Positions 1-11,606 of a DNA stretch of 64,000 bases are shown piece by piece; within the stretch, counting starts at the first letter, position 1, and the number at the start of each line of letters is the position of its first letter. The translations under genes were made by a program, and so were the position numbers. The notes below the pieces were generated by a model. That model was not told the DNA's origin. It was given only the letters and a program-made list of their open reading frames with translations, and made no database searches. Source of the DNA: Marchantia polymorpha subsp. ruderalis (Eukaryota; Streptophyta; Marchantiopsida; Marchantiales; Marchantiaceae); NCBI GenBank assembly GCA_037833965.1, contig AP031353.1:9116501-9180500 (forward strand). The letters run 5' to 3'.

Positions 1-78
1 AGCAGACAAGTAAATTTCAACGGAAAAAACCTTCAGAGGCCACGAGAACCCCAAGAGTCAAAGTAGACAATTACACAC

Positions 79-1863
79 CTTCACAGGAAATGTTCCATTC
101 GGCAACTTTGTGGTCAGCAGCTCCCTCAGCCTGCGAACAGCCTTAACCTTGTTGGCAAGAATGTCCAGGAGAGGCAATAACTCCTCAGTCTTCAGAGGGA
201 AGTCCTGGGTCAGCCAAAGTACAGGCCTTAGTCCTTTCTTGTACTCGCTCTCGCTGTTGGCCTCTGTCCTGCGCTTTCGCACCGGTTCTTTAGAAGCCTT
301 CTTCGACTTCTCCTTACCCTTCCGGAGCATGAACAGGTCTTCATCTCTAACGCTGGAAGGCCTCCGGTCAACAGAACCCCTCCTGTCCACCATCACGTCC
401 ACCGACGAATGCCTTCTATCTGGTACATCTACAGAACGCCTATGGTCCACAGACCTTCGGTGGGCTATGGCATCCGTAGCTCGGGGGGGCTTCATCGTCG
501 ATCTTCTGGCAGGCTCATGACTAGAAGAAGCCCTTTCCTCTCCTCTCTTGCTGTCGACCTTAACGCTCTTCCTACCCCACCCGAACCATCCTTTCTTTTC
601 GGAGTTAGTAGAGGCCATATTGGCATCATGGGTTTCGATTCGTTCTACAGCTGGAGAGGGGTGGAAATTGTATTCCTCGTCTGCCGCCTCCAACTCTTCG
701 TCGAAGCTATCGTAGCTTCCGTTTCCATTTGCCTGACCCACTTTGCTGGGCCTTGGACGACTGTCATCAAAACCGTCGTCATCAAAATTATCGCGCCTCA
801 AAGCACTCTCTAACTGCTGCTTCTCCTCTGCTGTCAAAAGATCAGCGTAATCTTCGTCCAGCTCGCCTCCCTCTTGCCTGTCCCCTTCGACAGCAAATAG
901 CTCCTCATCGGTCATGGCCCCAGGCACTCTTCTCGACCTGACGCTAACAAGCACGTGGTGCATGTCAAAAATCTTGGCTTTCCATGCACCGACCATTTCG
1001 GTCCTCTCTTGCCTCCTCCAATTCAGATGTGACACAAGCTCTGCTTGTGTGACGTCGATACCTGGCCTGTACATGTTGGTTTGAGACATAGCTGCCACTT
1101 CTTGGGCAATTTCGGCTTCCGAGGGTTGCACTCCCGCTCCTTCCAAGGCGTTCATCACTTCTTTTTCTTTGTGACTGAGGACACACAACGAGCCAGCTGG
1201 AAGTTTACCATCCTCGCTACCGTCCCCTAGAAACAAGAAGCTTTGATCCGACCTGTGTATTCTGAAACCGTCAAACCCCGCCAAAGTCATGTCTGCCCTG
1301 AGATTGGAACCGCGCTTCCATATCCTGTAGGTGTCCGACGGAGCAATTCGACCGATGAAAGGAATGACAGAGCTTTCGAAGTGGAACGTCAGCTCCATGT
1401 AGAAGTCCCGCATTCGCCCCATGGCAGCTGTAAGGCGAGGCAAACGCCGGCACCATTTGGCCCATGCCATGGGTTGGTAATACCTAGTGATGATCATCGC
1501 AATGGCATCCTCCCGGGCGCACACGGCCTCCTGCAACGCGCTCCACCCGTGCTCATTCTGTAAGCTCCAGTCGGCCCCGGCCGCCATGAGCATTTCGACG
1601 GCGTCCGCATCTCCCAACCTAACGGCCAAGTGCAGAGGCGTCTCGCGTCCCGGAACATCCCTGCGATCAATTACCGCTGACGCCTCGTCGGCTCTTTGCT
1701 CCGCAATAATCGACTCGGCTTCGGTGCGCACCTCGCCGGCTTTGGCAGGCCGAGGCACCGACGCGAGGATGCGGCGTAGGGCAGAGTGATCGCGGCGAGC
1801 AATGGCAATGTGAGCAGGACTGTGAGAGAGCTTGGATATCTCCTCGGTCGACAACACGGCCAT
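79..1863 (-). CDS. Ankyrin-repeat/GPCR-chaperone (ANKRD13-like) protein, 3' end beyond window
   Basis: One large coding exon of 595 residues from the ATG at 1863. Seen: an N-terminal ankyrin region (ETPLHLAVRLGDADAVEMLM at residues 74-93, then NEHGWSALQEAV), followed by the GPCR-chaperone domain (FHFESSVIPFIGRIAPSDTY, MYRPGIDVTQAELV, ELFAVE) and the C-terminal core QDFPLKTEELLPLLDILANK. Plant relatives continue after LPNGTFPVK with about 80-100 more residues. Here the codon AAG at 79-81 is followed by a GTGTGT splice donor, so the rest lies left of the window. The Met at 1863 fits the family start (SHSPAHIAIARRD follows soon after); an in-frame Met ten codons upstream (1893) is an alternative. 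Animal ANKRD13 proteins bind ubiquitinated cargo on endosomes; the plant role is inferred. An acidic linker and an RRxSVD repeat array (349-459) separate the two conserved blocks. Confidence 0.93.
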
Positions 1864-3240
1864 CTTCCCGTACGCCTGCCTTATGGGGACCAATGCATGT
1901 GTGCTCCCTCCGAGAAAAAGCGGGGTAAAAAAAGCGACAAATTTGACAAAGCCGGTTCTGTAGGTCTCTCGTTCAAGGAGCGACTTCTACAAAGAAGGGG
2001 CAAAAGCTCGGTCCCGTGCGCAACCTCGCACCATGCGATGAGCTTCGATACGAGTCGTCGGTCCGCAGCGTCTCAGTCCCGATGCAGACAACGCGGCTTC
2101 CCAGAATGGCCTAGATATGGAGGTAACATCACAGCACGGAAGGAAAAGTCCACCGAGCGCTAGCGCGCGTCTAACCAAGAATCCAGAAAATCCGCCAGCG
2201 GCAATCCCGGCATACTTTGCTAAGTGGCGAGGGTCCACAATCTCGAAGAACAGAGGGCGGAAACCGGATTTGACCTGCGATAGCCCTACACGCAAATCCC
2301 GACGCGATATACATACCCAAACTCCATGACGACTTTCCGATTTCAAATGACGTCTTTCATCCTGAACGCTGCTCCTGCTGCGCCCGCCGCCTGACAATGA
2401 CCTCCACGCGCTCGCTCCGCTCCGTGTCTCGACAGTTGGTTGCTCCCGGGAGGCGATCGATGGCAGAACCTGAGTTACAACTTCCGCTTTCCCCCCCGCC
2501 TGCAGCTGCACGCACTCTTTCTGCGCCGAGAGGAAAAGCTCCGGAGACGAGACCCGAGCGCACGCACACACAAACCTCGCAGTATTCGCTCCTTGACTCG
2601 CACGAACACACAAACACGCGAGGTTACCTCTAATGCCAACGACAATGTCCGACCTCGCCTCCTCTCCGGCGGGCTCTGCTAACAACGCCCTTTGACTGCA
2701 AAGACCACCGCCTTCGTCTCCGCGCGGCTTGCTGCCTGCCGCTCCCGCCTAAAAATTCTCACCGCCTCGGCCTCGTCCTCCTGCTGCCATCGAGCACCGC
2801 GATGACAAGAAGGCCAAACGAGCCCTCGTCTGCTTCTTCGCCGTCAAAGCACCACTCCTCCTCCCCATTCCTCCCCTCTCTTCGCCCTGTCTCTCGCGCC
2901 CTGCTTCTGCTTATGCTGCAGCTTCTTTCCTCGCGCTCGCGCTTGCTCTCTCGCTATGCTTCTGCCTCGGCCTCCGTTCCTCGTTCGCTCCCTCCCTTCC
3001 TTCCTTCCTCTGCCGCTGATCTTCCTCTTCCTCTTCGTCCTCCTGCTCGCAGCTCCTGCTGCACTTTTCGCTCTCGCGCTCGCTCGCTCGCTCGCCGCAC
3101 CGCCTTCGTCCCTTCGTAGTCGTCGTCGTCGTCTGCACAACGCCGGCTTCACGGGCGAACGACCATAACCGGAAGCATAAGGAAGAGGGGGGCCGCGGGG
3201 GGCGGGGGCGGGGGCGGACAGTCTGAGCTGGCTGGCGGGT
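1864..3240 (-). promoter_or_regulatory. Upstream/leader region of the ankyrin gene, purine-rich on the gene strand
   Basis: No conserved protein is recognisable in any frame. The stretch 2801-3160 is almost pure CT with short CGCT and CTTCCT runs on the plus strand, so it is GA-rich on the strand of the ankyrin gene. Such tracts are common in plant core promoters and 5' leaders. Open frames here read as low-complexity Ser/Arg/Leu and are explained by the base skew. Exact transcription start and any leader intron cannot be fixed by eye. Confidence 0.5.
3186..3216 (+). repeat. G-run tract (G-quadruplex candidate)
   Basis: Several runs of four to six G separated by one to three bases, in the GC-rich region upstream of the ankyrin gene. 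The spacing would allow a G-quadruplex on the plus strand. Confidence 0.6.
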
Positions 3241-3293
3241 GGCGGGACAGTCTACGCTAGTCTCGTCACTTGCTCGCTGCTGCTCCCGTCCTG

Positions 3294-3314
3294 CGACGAC
3301 GACGACGACGACGA
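3294..3314 (+). repeat. (CGA)n microsatellite
   Basis: About seven perfect CGA units, not part of a recognised coding region. Confidence 0.85.
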
Positions 3315-6300
3315 AGGACGCATGGATCGACGAGCACGAAGAAACGAGAGACTCGCGGGCCCTGCTCTCCTGCTCTGCCTTCTATTCTAGCGCCCAGGCC
3401 TCGGGCCTCTCTCTAGGCAGGCACGCAGCCAGCCACGCCCGCTCCTCAAGGCCGCGGATGCAGCCCGTCGTCGTCGGCGCCAGCGATGACCAGCGTACAA
3501 ATTAAGCCACCACCAATACGGCAACCGATTTCTCCCCGCCCCGCAAATTATTTTCTTGCTTAGAGTATTGCTCTCCCTCGAGATCAATATTTTAGGGGTA
3601 TGCGCCGAGGCCAATTTCCCGGCGCCGAGGGCCGACGATCGTTCGATTCCGCATCGTGAGGTGGAGGTCGATGCAACCGACGGGCTTTAGGGGAGGGGAA
3701 GACTAGGCTGCCAGCTGATGATCCAGGCCACGAGGTCAGCCGGTTATCCGAGACCCATCATAGGCTGCCACACGTCGTCCACTGGCAAACGCCCATCCAT
3801 CCGGTTTCCTCATGGGAAGAGGAGAGGAGGGCCCCTTGGCCCGGCCGCCGCCGGGCGCGTGTTCCAGCGGGAAATGCCTATCTCGAATTTGATATGATAA
3901 CCGCGGACATTTCCGCCCTGCCACCTGCGCCGTCCGATGCGCGATCGGAAGACCCCTAGGCTCGACGCCCCGCGCCCGTCCGGATTCGCAGGCGGCCGGT
4001 TTAAAACAGGACCGCGAGCAGTCCGTCGGCTCGGCGCAGAACCGTTCACACAATCCGATTACGCAGATAACTTCGAGTTAATTATAAATGCCCACCATCG
4101 CGAATCGCAAGACATCTCGAACGACGACATTCTACTGTTCTTCCAGATAAACAAACGCTGCTCGATGTATTCTCCGTTCGCAATTGGAGTGATATTAAAG
4201 CCATCCCGCTCTACGTAAAGCCTCGATACGACTCGTATCACGATATTGTACCGGCCCGGAATGCTAGAACTCCGAAGCCAGGCCGCGGGAGATATTTCCA
4301 TTAGGACTTTTTTATAAGTCTGAATGTGAAGCGTCACCAGACTGAATAATTGCTGACGCTTGAGTGCGAGGCACGAGCTGTGTCCTGGCAAGGTATTAAA
4401 GTGTTAAACTATGGGAATATCTGACTTCAGATATTTAAAATCTTTGCGATTTCTTGGCATTTCAGGCCCCTTGGTTTCAGCTCTCTCCTATTATTTCTCG
4501 TGTAAGTGTGCAATGAGTGGAATCTGAGAGAAGAAGGTTCACGACCCATCACTGTATTTCATGTGCTACTGTGGAAACTATCTGGCTTGGCTTTTAACTT
4601 CCTCCATCATGATTAGGTTTTTGAAAGCAAGGCAGTGAAACGTGATTTCCGTTCCCTCTTAGTGGTATCGGTATCATGTCCAAATGTTTATGACCCTCTA
4701 ATGATGTTTCATATTATGATTGTTAAGACATAAGTATGAACTTTATTGTGGTGTTGTTTCCCACCTAAACCAACTCGTGCTTGTTTAACAATAAGTGTGT
4801 GTGTGTGTATTTTTATCGACGCATCTTTTATACTTGAGGTAAACTTTCATATTTTGTTCATTTTCTCTCATCCATAGTCATTATCCACGTTCACACCCTT
4901 CTGCTGTTAACCCCTTGGAACTAGATTTTGAACTAAAATAAGAGATGATGGCATGTGTTGTATGTTGTACTTTCATGTGTAGCAGGCAAACCTCATGATT
5001 GCTTTTATGGAAAAATTAGAAGGAAATGGTGAAATTCAGGAAAAGAATGATAAGACAGCGTTTTTTAGATAATCCATGTGGGACTTGATGGACTCTTCCG
5101 TCATTTTTGCTATATCCCTTGGAAACTTTGACTTTATCTGGTAAGATATCTATCATGTGTAATCATCAGTCACAACTCACTTTTGGATGATTATCCTGGA
5201 TATTTGTCACTATAACCTTCATAGCGTTCAGCTAAGGATATCTTATTAGTCGTTCGGGCAAAGAAAAGGCATGTGAAAATTCCGAAAAAGCCGAATCGTA
5301 TTCAACAGAAAGAACTTATCGATTATGTGGATATATCTCCTATTTTCATTCTGAATGCACTCATTGCAATAATCACAACAAAAACCACTGGATCTCTCTA
5401 GCGCTATGATTTCTATGATGGATTTTACAATTGTTCAGTATAACCAATCCAGTGTGTAAAAAAGGTGACCTGTCATGTCCGAAATCTGCAACCAACGTGG
5501 CATATCATTAGAGTCTTATTGAAGACTGTGAACTTCAAGTATTCGAGTTTCCACGTCCATTACGAATAAGGGTTTTTAATCTTGAACCTAGGCATTACAT
5601 TCAAAGTTATATTCCACCGAGCCACACTTATTCATAGATAGCAAACGATCGACTAGTGGATAGAGCTACTTTCGCAGAAAGTGGGTCTGAAATCAATCTT
5701 TATTCATGATTTTTCCATGTTTTACATATTTCTTCAGATTATTTTACAACATTGAATCCATTGAGCATCCTTTTTATAATTTTAACTACGTAGACATTTC
5801 AAATCGTATTCGAATACAAAAACTTTTTTTCTTAATTATTATTAAAAAAATTAAAAAATGTAAGCCCAAGTTCTCATCGAAAAAGATATTATGTTTGAGG
5901 TAGGGAAGTATATTCTATTTTATAAATAAGATGAAAATGGATTTTTCATTTTTCATTTTTATAAAAAATTTATTCAGAAATATCACGAATAGTATTGATA
6001 TTTTAGGAACATACGGACACAATTTGAAAACTTACAAATATTTTCCTTATCTGAATTTTGTATAATGTACTGTAATGTATATGTCTTGATAAGACCGAGT
6101 AAATATTACACATATCGTCTAGAAGGACTTATTGTAACAATATTCGTTATGAGTACCTTCTTCAAAACTTCACCTTCATATCAACTTTCGTGCATTTTTT
6201 TCTTTCAAAAAAATTTTTTAAATCAAATATACTGTTGATCCCAAGACATTGTCTTCTTTTCAAATTTCAAGTTTCACCATATTTTTACTTAATGAATATG

Positions 6301-6890
6301 AATTTTTTTATATAACTAAAAATTGAGATATTATTTTGATATCAAAGAAGGTTATTATAATGATATGTTTTTTTTTGGGAATTTTTTTAAACCAGACATC
6401 CTAAAATTTTATTGAGGAAGAATTATTTATTTCATTCTATTAGATATAGAAATTTTTAAGAATTAAAAAATAAATCCAAAAGCAAAAGTAAACAAAGATT
6501 ATATACAAAGTGAATTCAGCAATATGAGCGATTGAAATGTATGCTAGGAATAGTTGGATTGCTAGGATGGTATCGCATAAAGTTTCGCTTTCGTGATTGA
6601 TTTGCTTTCAGTATTAACTTATCTTAAGGTGCGGATTATCATCCGTAAGTTTCGCTCTGGAGAGTAGAGAAGTAGAAGATAAAAGCGAAATTATTCTTTT
6701 GACTAAACATAAAGTCCAAACCGGAGATGCATTGTTCAGATATCCACGTCGGAACCCATCAAAAGCAGCATTCTGTTTTAGATACTTACATACCGGTCTG
6801 CAACACTTGCGACAACTTAACGATGGGTCGGTCTTTATCGGCAGTTACCAGCTAGGCTTGGGTAGCAAAAGGACTTAAGTCTGTGACCAG
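3315..6890. other. Intergenic, no gene recognised; AT-rich from about 4.4 kb
   Basis: 3.3-4.4 kb is of mixed composition and only short frames occur. From about 4.4 kb the DNA becomes AT-rich with long A and T runs and a short (GT)n at about 4795-4808. No translated stretch resembles a known family. A weak tRNA/SINE-like box pair at 5651-5694 is described separately. Confidence 0.6.
5651..5694 (+). other. tRNA-like A-box/B-box pair, possible SINE remnant
   Basis: The text AGTGGATAGAGC resembles a tRNA D-arm (A box). About 20 bases later GTGGGTCTGAAATC resembles a degenerate B box (GGTTCRAATCC). Between them is a short ACTTT/AAAGT stem. No full cloverleaf can be drawn, so an active tRNA gene is unlikely; a decayed tRNA-derived SINE or chance are both possible. 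Confidence 0.2.
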
Positions 6891-9645
6891 AATCCATGCA
6901 GCTTATAAAAAAGCCAAAAAATTGGAAGGACAATAAACAGTTTGGAGACAATGGAAGCAAGAGATTCTTGACCGAGCACTTTTGTCAGATCACCGACTTC
7001 CTAAAATCGCAGTTCTGGATTTTCAAAGGCAAGAGCACGACGAAGCCGAATTTTACTAACCTGGGGCTGGCCCGAGTGCTCCACTTCTCTGCCAATAATG
7101 CGAGAAAGCTGCCAAAGAAGGGGCCATTTGAATCACCTGGCCTCGTCACCGATAACGGGTCATCGGGTCGGCCGGATGTTGAGAGTGGGTGGGTGCCCTG
7201 AACCCACCGGCCAAAATTAGACCCTTCCCACGAAACTCCTTACCTCCTAATTATAACCCGAGTGTAATCCCATTACCCTCAAGTCAGCCTTAAGTCACCC
7301 TCAAGTCGTGTGAGGTAAGTACGAGCGATGAGTGTCCAGTGTCGCCCGCGTACCTTAACAAAGTATTGTATTAATGACGCCCGCATAAACTTCGAGACAC
7401 AATCCGACTTCGGCCGAACTTTCGCATTAATAGCAGTCCATAATGCGAGGCACTAGTGCGCTAATCATCATCACCTTCAGGGTTCATCGGTGCGATGGCC
7501 CGATCGCCGGAATTGCAAATTGCCATCAAATGCCCACGAATGACGATCGCTCGCGGGTCGCCCGGCGTTTAAGCACCTCACGCAAAAGTCATTCCGAGCA
7601 AATGTATTGCTCCCATGATTGGTTATGTCATTAACAACACGCTTCCATTAGCAGATTAATCTCGGCGAAATGGGACGACAAAAGGGGAAACCGAGTAATA
7701 TACCGAATTGGGGATTTCGGGGCTTAATAGAATTAACAGGGGTCAACGCGAATACACCGGTTCGATATGTATTATACAATCGTACTGATTTGTCGTCGTC
7801 GTTGTTGTTATTTCAGGACGTACCTGCAGGGCGCCAAGGACGACCTTGAACTGGCCCGAGTTCTGACCGCACCACCCTGGTTGCCGTTACGGGCCCAGAG
7901 TTGAGTCAGTGGCCAACGTGCAGGCGAGGCCGCGGCCGGTGAAAGAGGACACATCTGCCCGCCCCTTAACCCTTCCTGCCACAAGTCCGTCCGGTAAGTC
8001 TGCCGACAATATCCCGTCGGAAGGTCGTGAGCCTTCGGAGTTGAATCTTCATCCGACACGGCTCTTCACCTGCAGCGGCATCCTCGACTACGTACTCGGA
8101 CAAATATTTCTCGGTCTTGTACTCAGTAGATCCATCGTGTACTCAATCCGTCGCCTCTCGACAGACGGACACGCACTCCCCCGTCCCGCTCTCCGACAAG
8201 CGCCATGCAAAAGATCGTTCGCGAGGCGCCGGGAGGTAAGACAGTCCTCAGGCCGGCCGGCCGGCCGGGGAAATGCGGGACGGGACGTCGGGATGTGGAC
8301 AACATCCGGGCGGCGAGGGGAGTGAGTGCTGCGGATGCAGATGTGGGGGTGTCAGTTAGTTAGTCGGTCAGAGGTGACGGCATTTCATTATTGTCGTTAG
8401 GGTATGGGAGGAGAGCACGTCAGGGCGAAACGAAAATACGGCTTGAGGGAAGGAGCGGGGTGATCCGAGCAGAGGGCTCCGAACGTGCGTCTAGATTCTG
8501 GACATGCGTTGCGTTCTGATGCGAAGCTGGTGCTCCAGGCGCTATTACTATTAATAGGCGAGCGAGAGGAGGTGCTGCCCCATCCACTCTGCAGGCGTCC
8601 GTCGGATCATGCGTCGATCCGCAGGTGGGTTTTTGCCCCCGGGTCCGAAGCGCCAACGACATGCGTGACGTTTACATTCCCCGTTGGGCTGAGCTTCGCG
8701 GGCTCGTGAATCCCAAGTGACAAAGATCAGATTAGATAAAACGAGCCCCCGGGGGGGAACTTACGGGAGCGTCGAAGGCAAATGCGAAGTGTCGTTTTCC
8801 CGCTCTTCGAGCGACCGCCTCGGCCGGTCCTCGTGCTCTGACCTCAGGGTTCGGCCGGTCGTTTGTCAGAGACGGGAGCTCCCGTCGTGACGAGCAGCGC
8901 GGTCACGTCGAGCGGGAGCAGGAGCAGGAGCATGAGCATGAGATGACTTGGCATTGATTGTCCACATGGAGCACGTATTAATGGGAAACATTATCTATTC
9001 TTCCTCGATCAGGCACGTAGGAAAGTGGGCATCTAGTGCTTGCATTTCACCGATACATAATGCTCAGTACAGTCAGTACTTACAGTTTACAAGCGAGGAA
9101 CTAAAATGATTAGTATCATACCAAGTTCTCATATTCTAGTCCTTCTGAACGTCGGAGCAGATACACAATTATGCAGAGTACCATAAAAGTGGGGCAAAAA
9201 TGATAAACTAGTGATTTGCGAGTACTAGCTCTATTAGTGGGCCTAGGCTAGATCCAATATTCGGCTCTTTCTACTCAATGACGAGTCCTTGTGATGCTAA
9301 AGGCGAAGAGGATCCTAAGAAGTAAAGTAAAGAGAGAGGGGAAGAACTGAAATCATTGAGCATAAACGTCAAGATAGAACGTGCACTATTAACCACAATA
9401 TTCTCATCATTTTAACCGTATTAGTACTGTCCACCAACTTTAGGGGGAGGGACAAACTCTACTCTACAAGAGAAGGAGAGAGAGGGATTAGAAAGTGCCA
9501 CAAAGCGTAGTACAAAAGCAAGGGCACAACATATTGTCTGCAGACAAATTTACGGTTGTTTCAGAGCTCTAAAGCTTCACTCAGTCAGAGCAGAGGTACA
9601 ATAGAAGTTTGGGTTTGAGGATCGTACGTGCTCCAACAGAGTAGA

Positions 9646-9670
9646 GTCCAGTCCAGTCCAGTCCAGTTCA
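9646..9670 (+). repeat. (GTCCA)5 minisatellite-like repeat
   Basis: Four perfect GTCCA units and a fifth with one change (GTTCA). Confidence 0.9.
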
Positions 9671-10418
9671 GTTTATGGCAGCGGCAAAGGGCACAAAAAG
9701 GAGAGGGGAGGGTGGCAGTAACGGAAGAAGAGTAAGAGATGAGCATGTTGCCAACGTGAGCGAGAGAGTGGTTAAGGACGCCGGGACCCGTAAACAGAAT
9801 TCGTGTAGGCACCTCCAGCAATTCTCTAGGGCTCACTCATTCGCCGGGCATGACTACTGCACATGACCATGCCGCCGACCGACGTTACTGCGTTCCACCA
9901 CACCATTCAATACACAGCCACCGATTCATCATGAAAATGAACAGCCATTCGCTGATCGAGACAAGACGCTGTTCCTCAGCTTTTCCGACCAGACACACCA
10001 AACTGGTGAGCTAGTGAGCGAGCGAGTAAGAAAGTAAGTAAGTCGGTCCTCCTTCTTGCCCTCTTCAGCTCATACACAAGGTGACACCTCAGAGATAGGC
10101 CAAACCCATAGCAACAAACCTTGGCCCCAGTCCTCTCACCACCTCACTCACAACCAATACAAGTAACAGTTCCGGAAGTTTGGGACCCATCCCCCTTGGA
10201 CGCCTGTGCGTGAAGAACCTCTCCATGGTGTACTAAGGACAGCCCTGATTGTTCTGGCTGTTTTGGCTTGGTGTTTCTTCCACAGGAGATCTGAACATCA
10301 AGTACATGGTGTGGGATGAGATGGCCGAAACTGGCTGCCAAAGATGGAGAGGTAGACCTCGGAAGACGAAACTGAAATTGCATCGGGTGTACCATCATCA
10401 GTTGTCATTTGCTGCTCA

Positions 10419-10444
10419 AGGGAGGGAGGGAGGGAGGGAGGGAG
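10419..10444 (+). repeat. (GGGA)n repeat, G-quadruplex candidate
   Basis: Six GGGA units in a row give G3 runs with single-A loops on the plus strand, about 1.2 kb beyond the stop codon of the methyltransferase gene, on the opposite strand. Confidence 0.85.
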
Positions 10445-11606
10445 TCCCAAAACACTTACCAACCTTGGAGGGACTCAGATTCTCAGTAACAGAAGAATAG
10501 TAGCTGTTGTTGGCTACTGCTGCTACTCCTGGGCCGATGTTCCGTTTGGGAGGAGATTCCTCCTGGATGGTGGCTGACATGACTGTGCTTCCTCATGGCA
10601 TCATCATCACCAACGAGCTGAACATCATCTTTCTCGTCTCGTCCCGTCTCGTTTCGTCAACGTAGGGTATAACATTACATATCCCCGATAAAAGCATACA
10701 AAACTAGCGAGCGCTCGTGTCCGTCCTCGTCGTCCAGCAAGTGGGATTCCGATTCTCTCTGTGCCGCAGTCTTCTAAAGGAACAAACAGAAAGAGCACCA
10801 GCACGTCGCGTCCAGGCTGGGTAGCCATCAGACTGTAGAGAGAACCTCCGTAGGAGTTTCTGTTGTTCCCCGAGGTGCTTCTAATCTGAACCTCATCTGG
10901 CCTGGATTTCTGTCACGTGCATCATCACCGCCTCGCCTATGTTCGCATGCAGTAGCCTCCTCAGTTTACTGAATTACATAACTCATGCGCAACCTCCGGT
11001 AGGACAAGATTCAATGTGACTTTTAGTCACAGAATGACCGAGCTTTAGATTCGAACTCACATATCAGCGCGGCGAGAGGGAATCTTCGAACAAAGGACTC
11101 CGAGCCGGCGTGTTTTTCTTCTCAACCTAGCATAGGGGTGAAGCATAGGGGCCCTTGCATAAGTGTGACGAGGCTACATTTGCATACTAGGCATCCGGAG
11201 TGATTCCTCGTTATCGTTCATGTAAACTTCTGAGATCTTGTCCACGTCGTTCACTTTCAGACTAGAGAAGACATCTACTTCGTTTGAAAGAATTGAGCTG
11301 GGACACATTCTTCCACTTGCCATCCACATGCGGCTTGCCAATAAACTAAGCTGGTCTCCACTGAGACGGTTTCTACAGATTCCAAAAGATTGTGACCTTG
11401 CTATGGGAAGAAAAAACATACTTTAATCAGAAGAAAGTAAATTAGGTACATCTTACAGAAGAGTCACCCACCCTCGGCAATGCCCCAATGAGTGGCCTGT
11501 GCAGCGTTTAAAAGGACGATCCTTACGGGTCTCAAGGCTACATCCGATTGGGGCATCTGCCGATCTGCGAGAACTATTCGGAAACTGAATGTCATGACGG
11601 ATGGTG

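Larger units (their letters stand above)
6891..11606. other. Mixed-composition intergenic and probable 3' flank of the methyltransferase gene
   Basis: No conserved protein found on either strand. 7.0-8.9 kb is GC-richer with CpG-rich patches (a GGCC run at 8251-8269) and a lone ATG-to-donor stretch (8205-8235). 9.0-10.5 kb contains simple repeats. The part nearest 11607 (perhaps 10.5-11.6 kb) probably includes the 3' UTR of the downstream-reading minus-strand methyltransferase gene, but no polyadenylation site could be fixed. Confidence 0.5.

Noticed and set aside
110..2685. Several open frames of 60-230 codons antisense to or upstream of the ankyrin gene
   Set aside because: Those over 79-1863 are shadows of the real exon; those at 1987-2685 and 2802-3168 are low-complexity products of base skew with no family similarity.
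6896..7201. 101-codon plus-strand frame
   Set aside because: No similarity to any known protein, no neighbouring exon, and its length is within chance for this composition.
10249..10500. Frame containing RGRPRK, which resembles an AT-hook
   Set aside because: A single short motif without a domain around it, overlapping a minus-strand frame and a GGGA repeat; too weak for a gene call.
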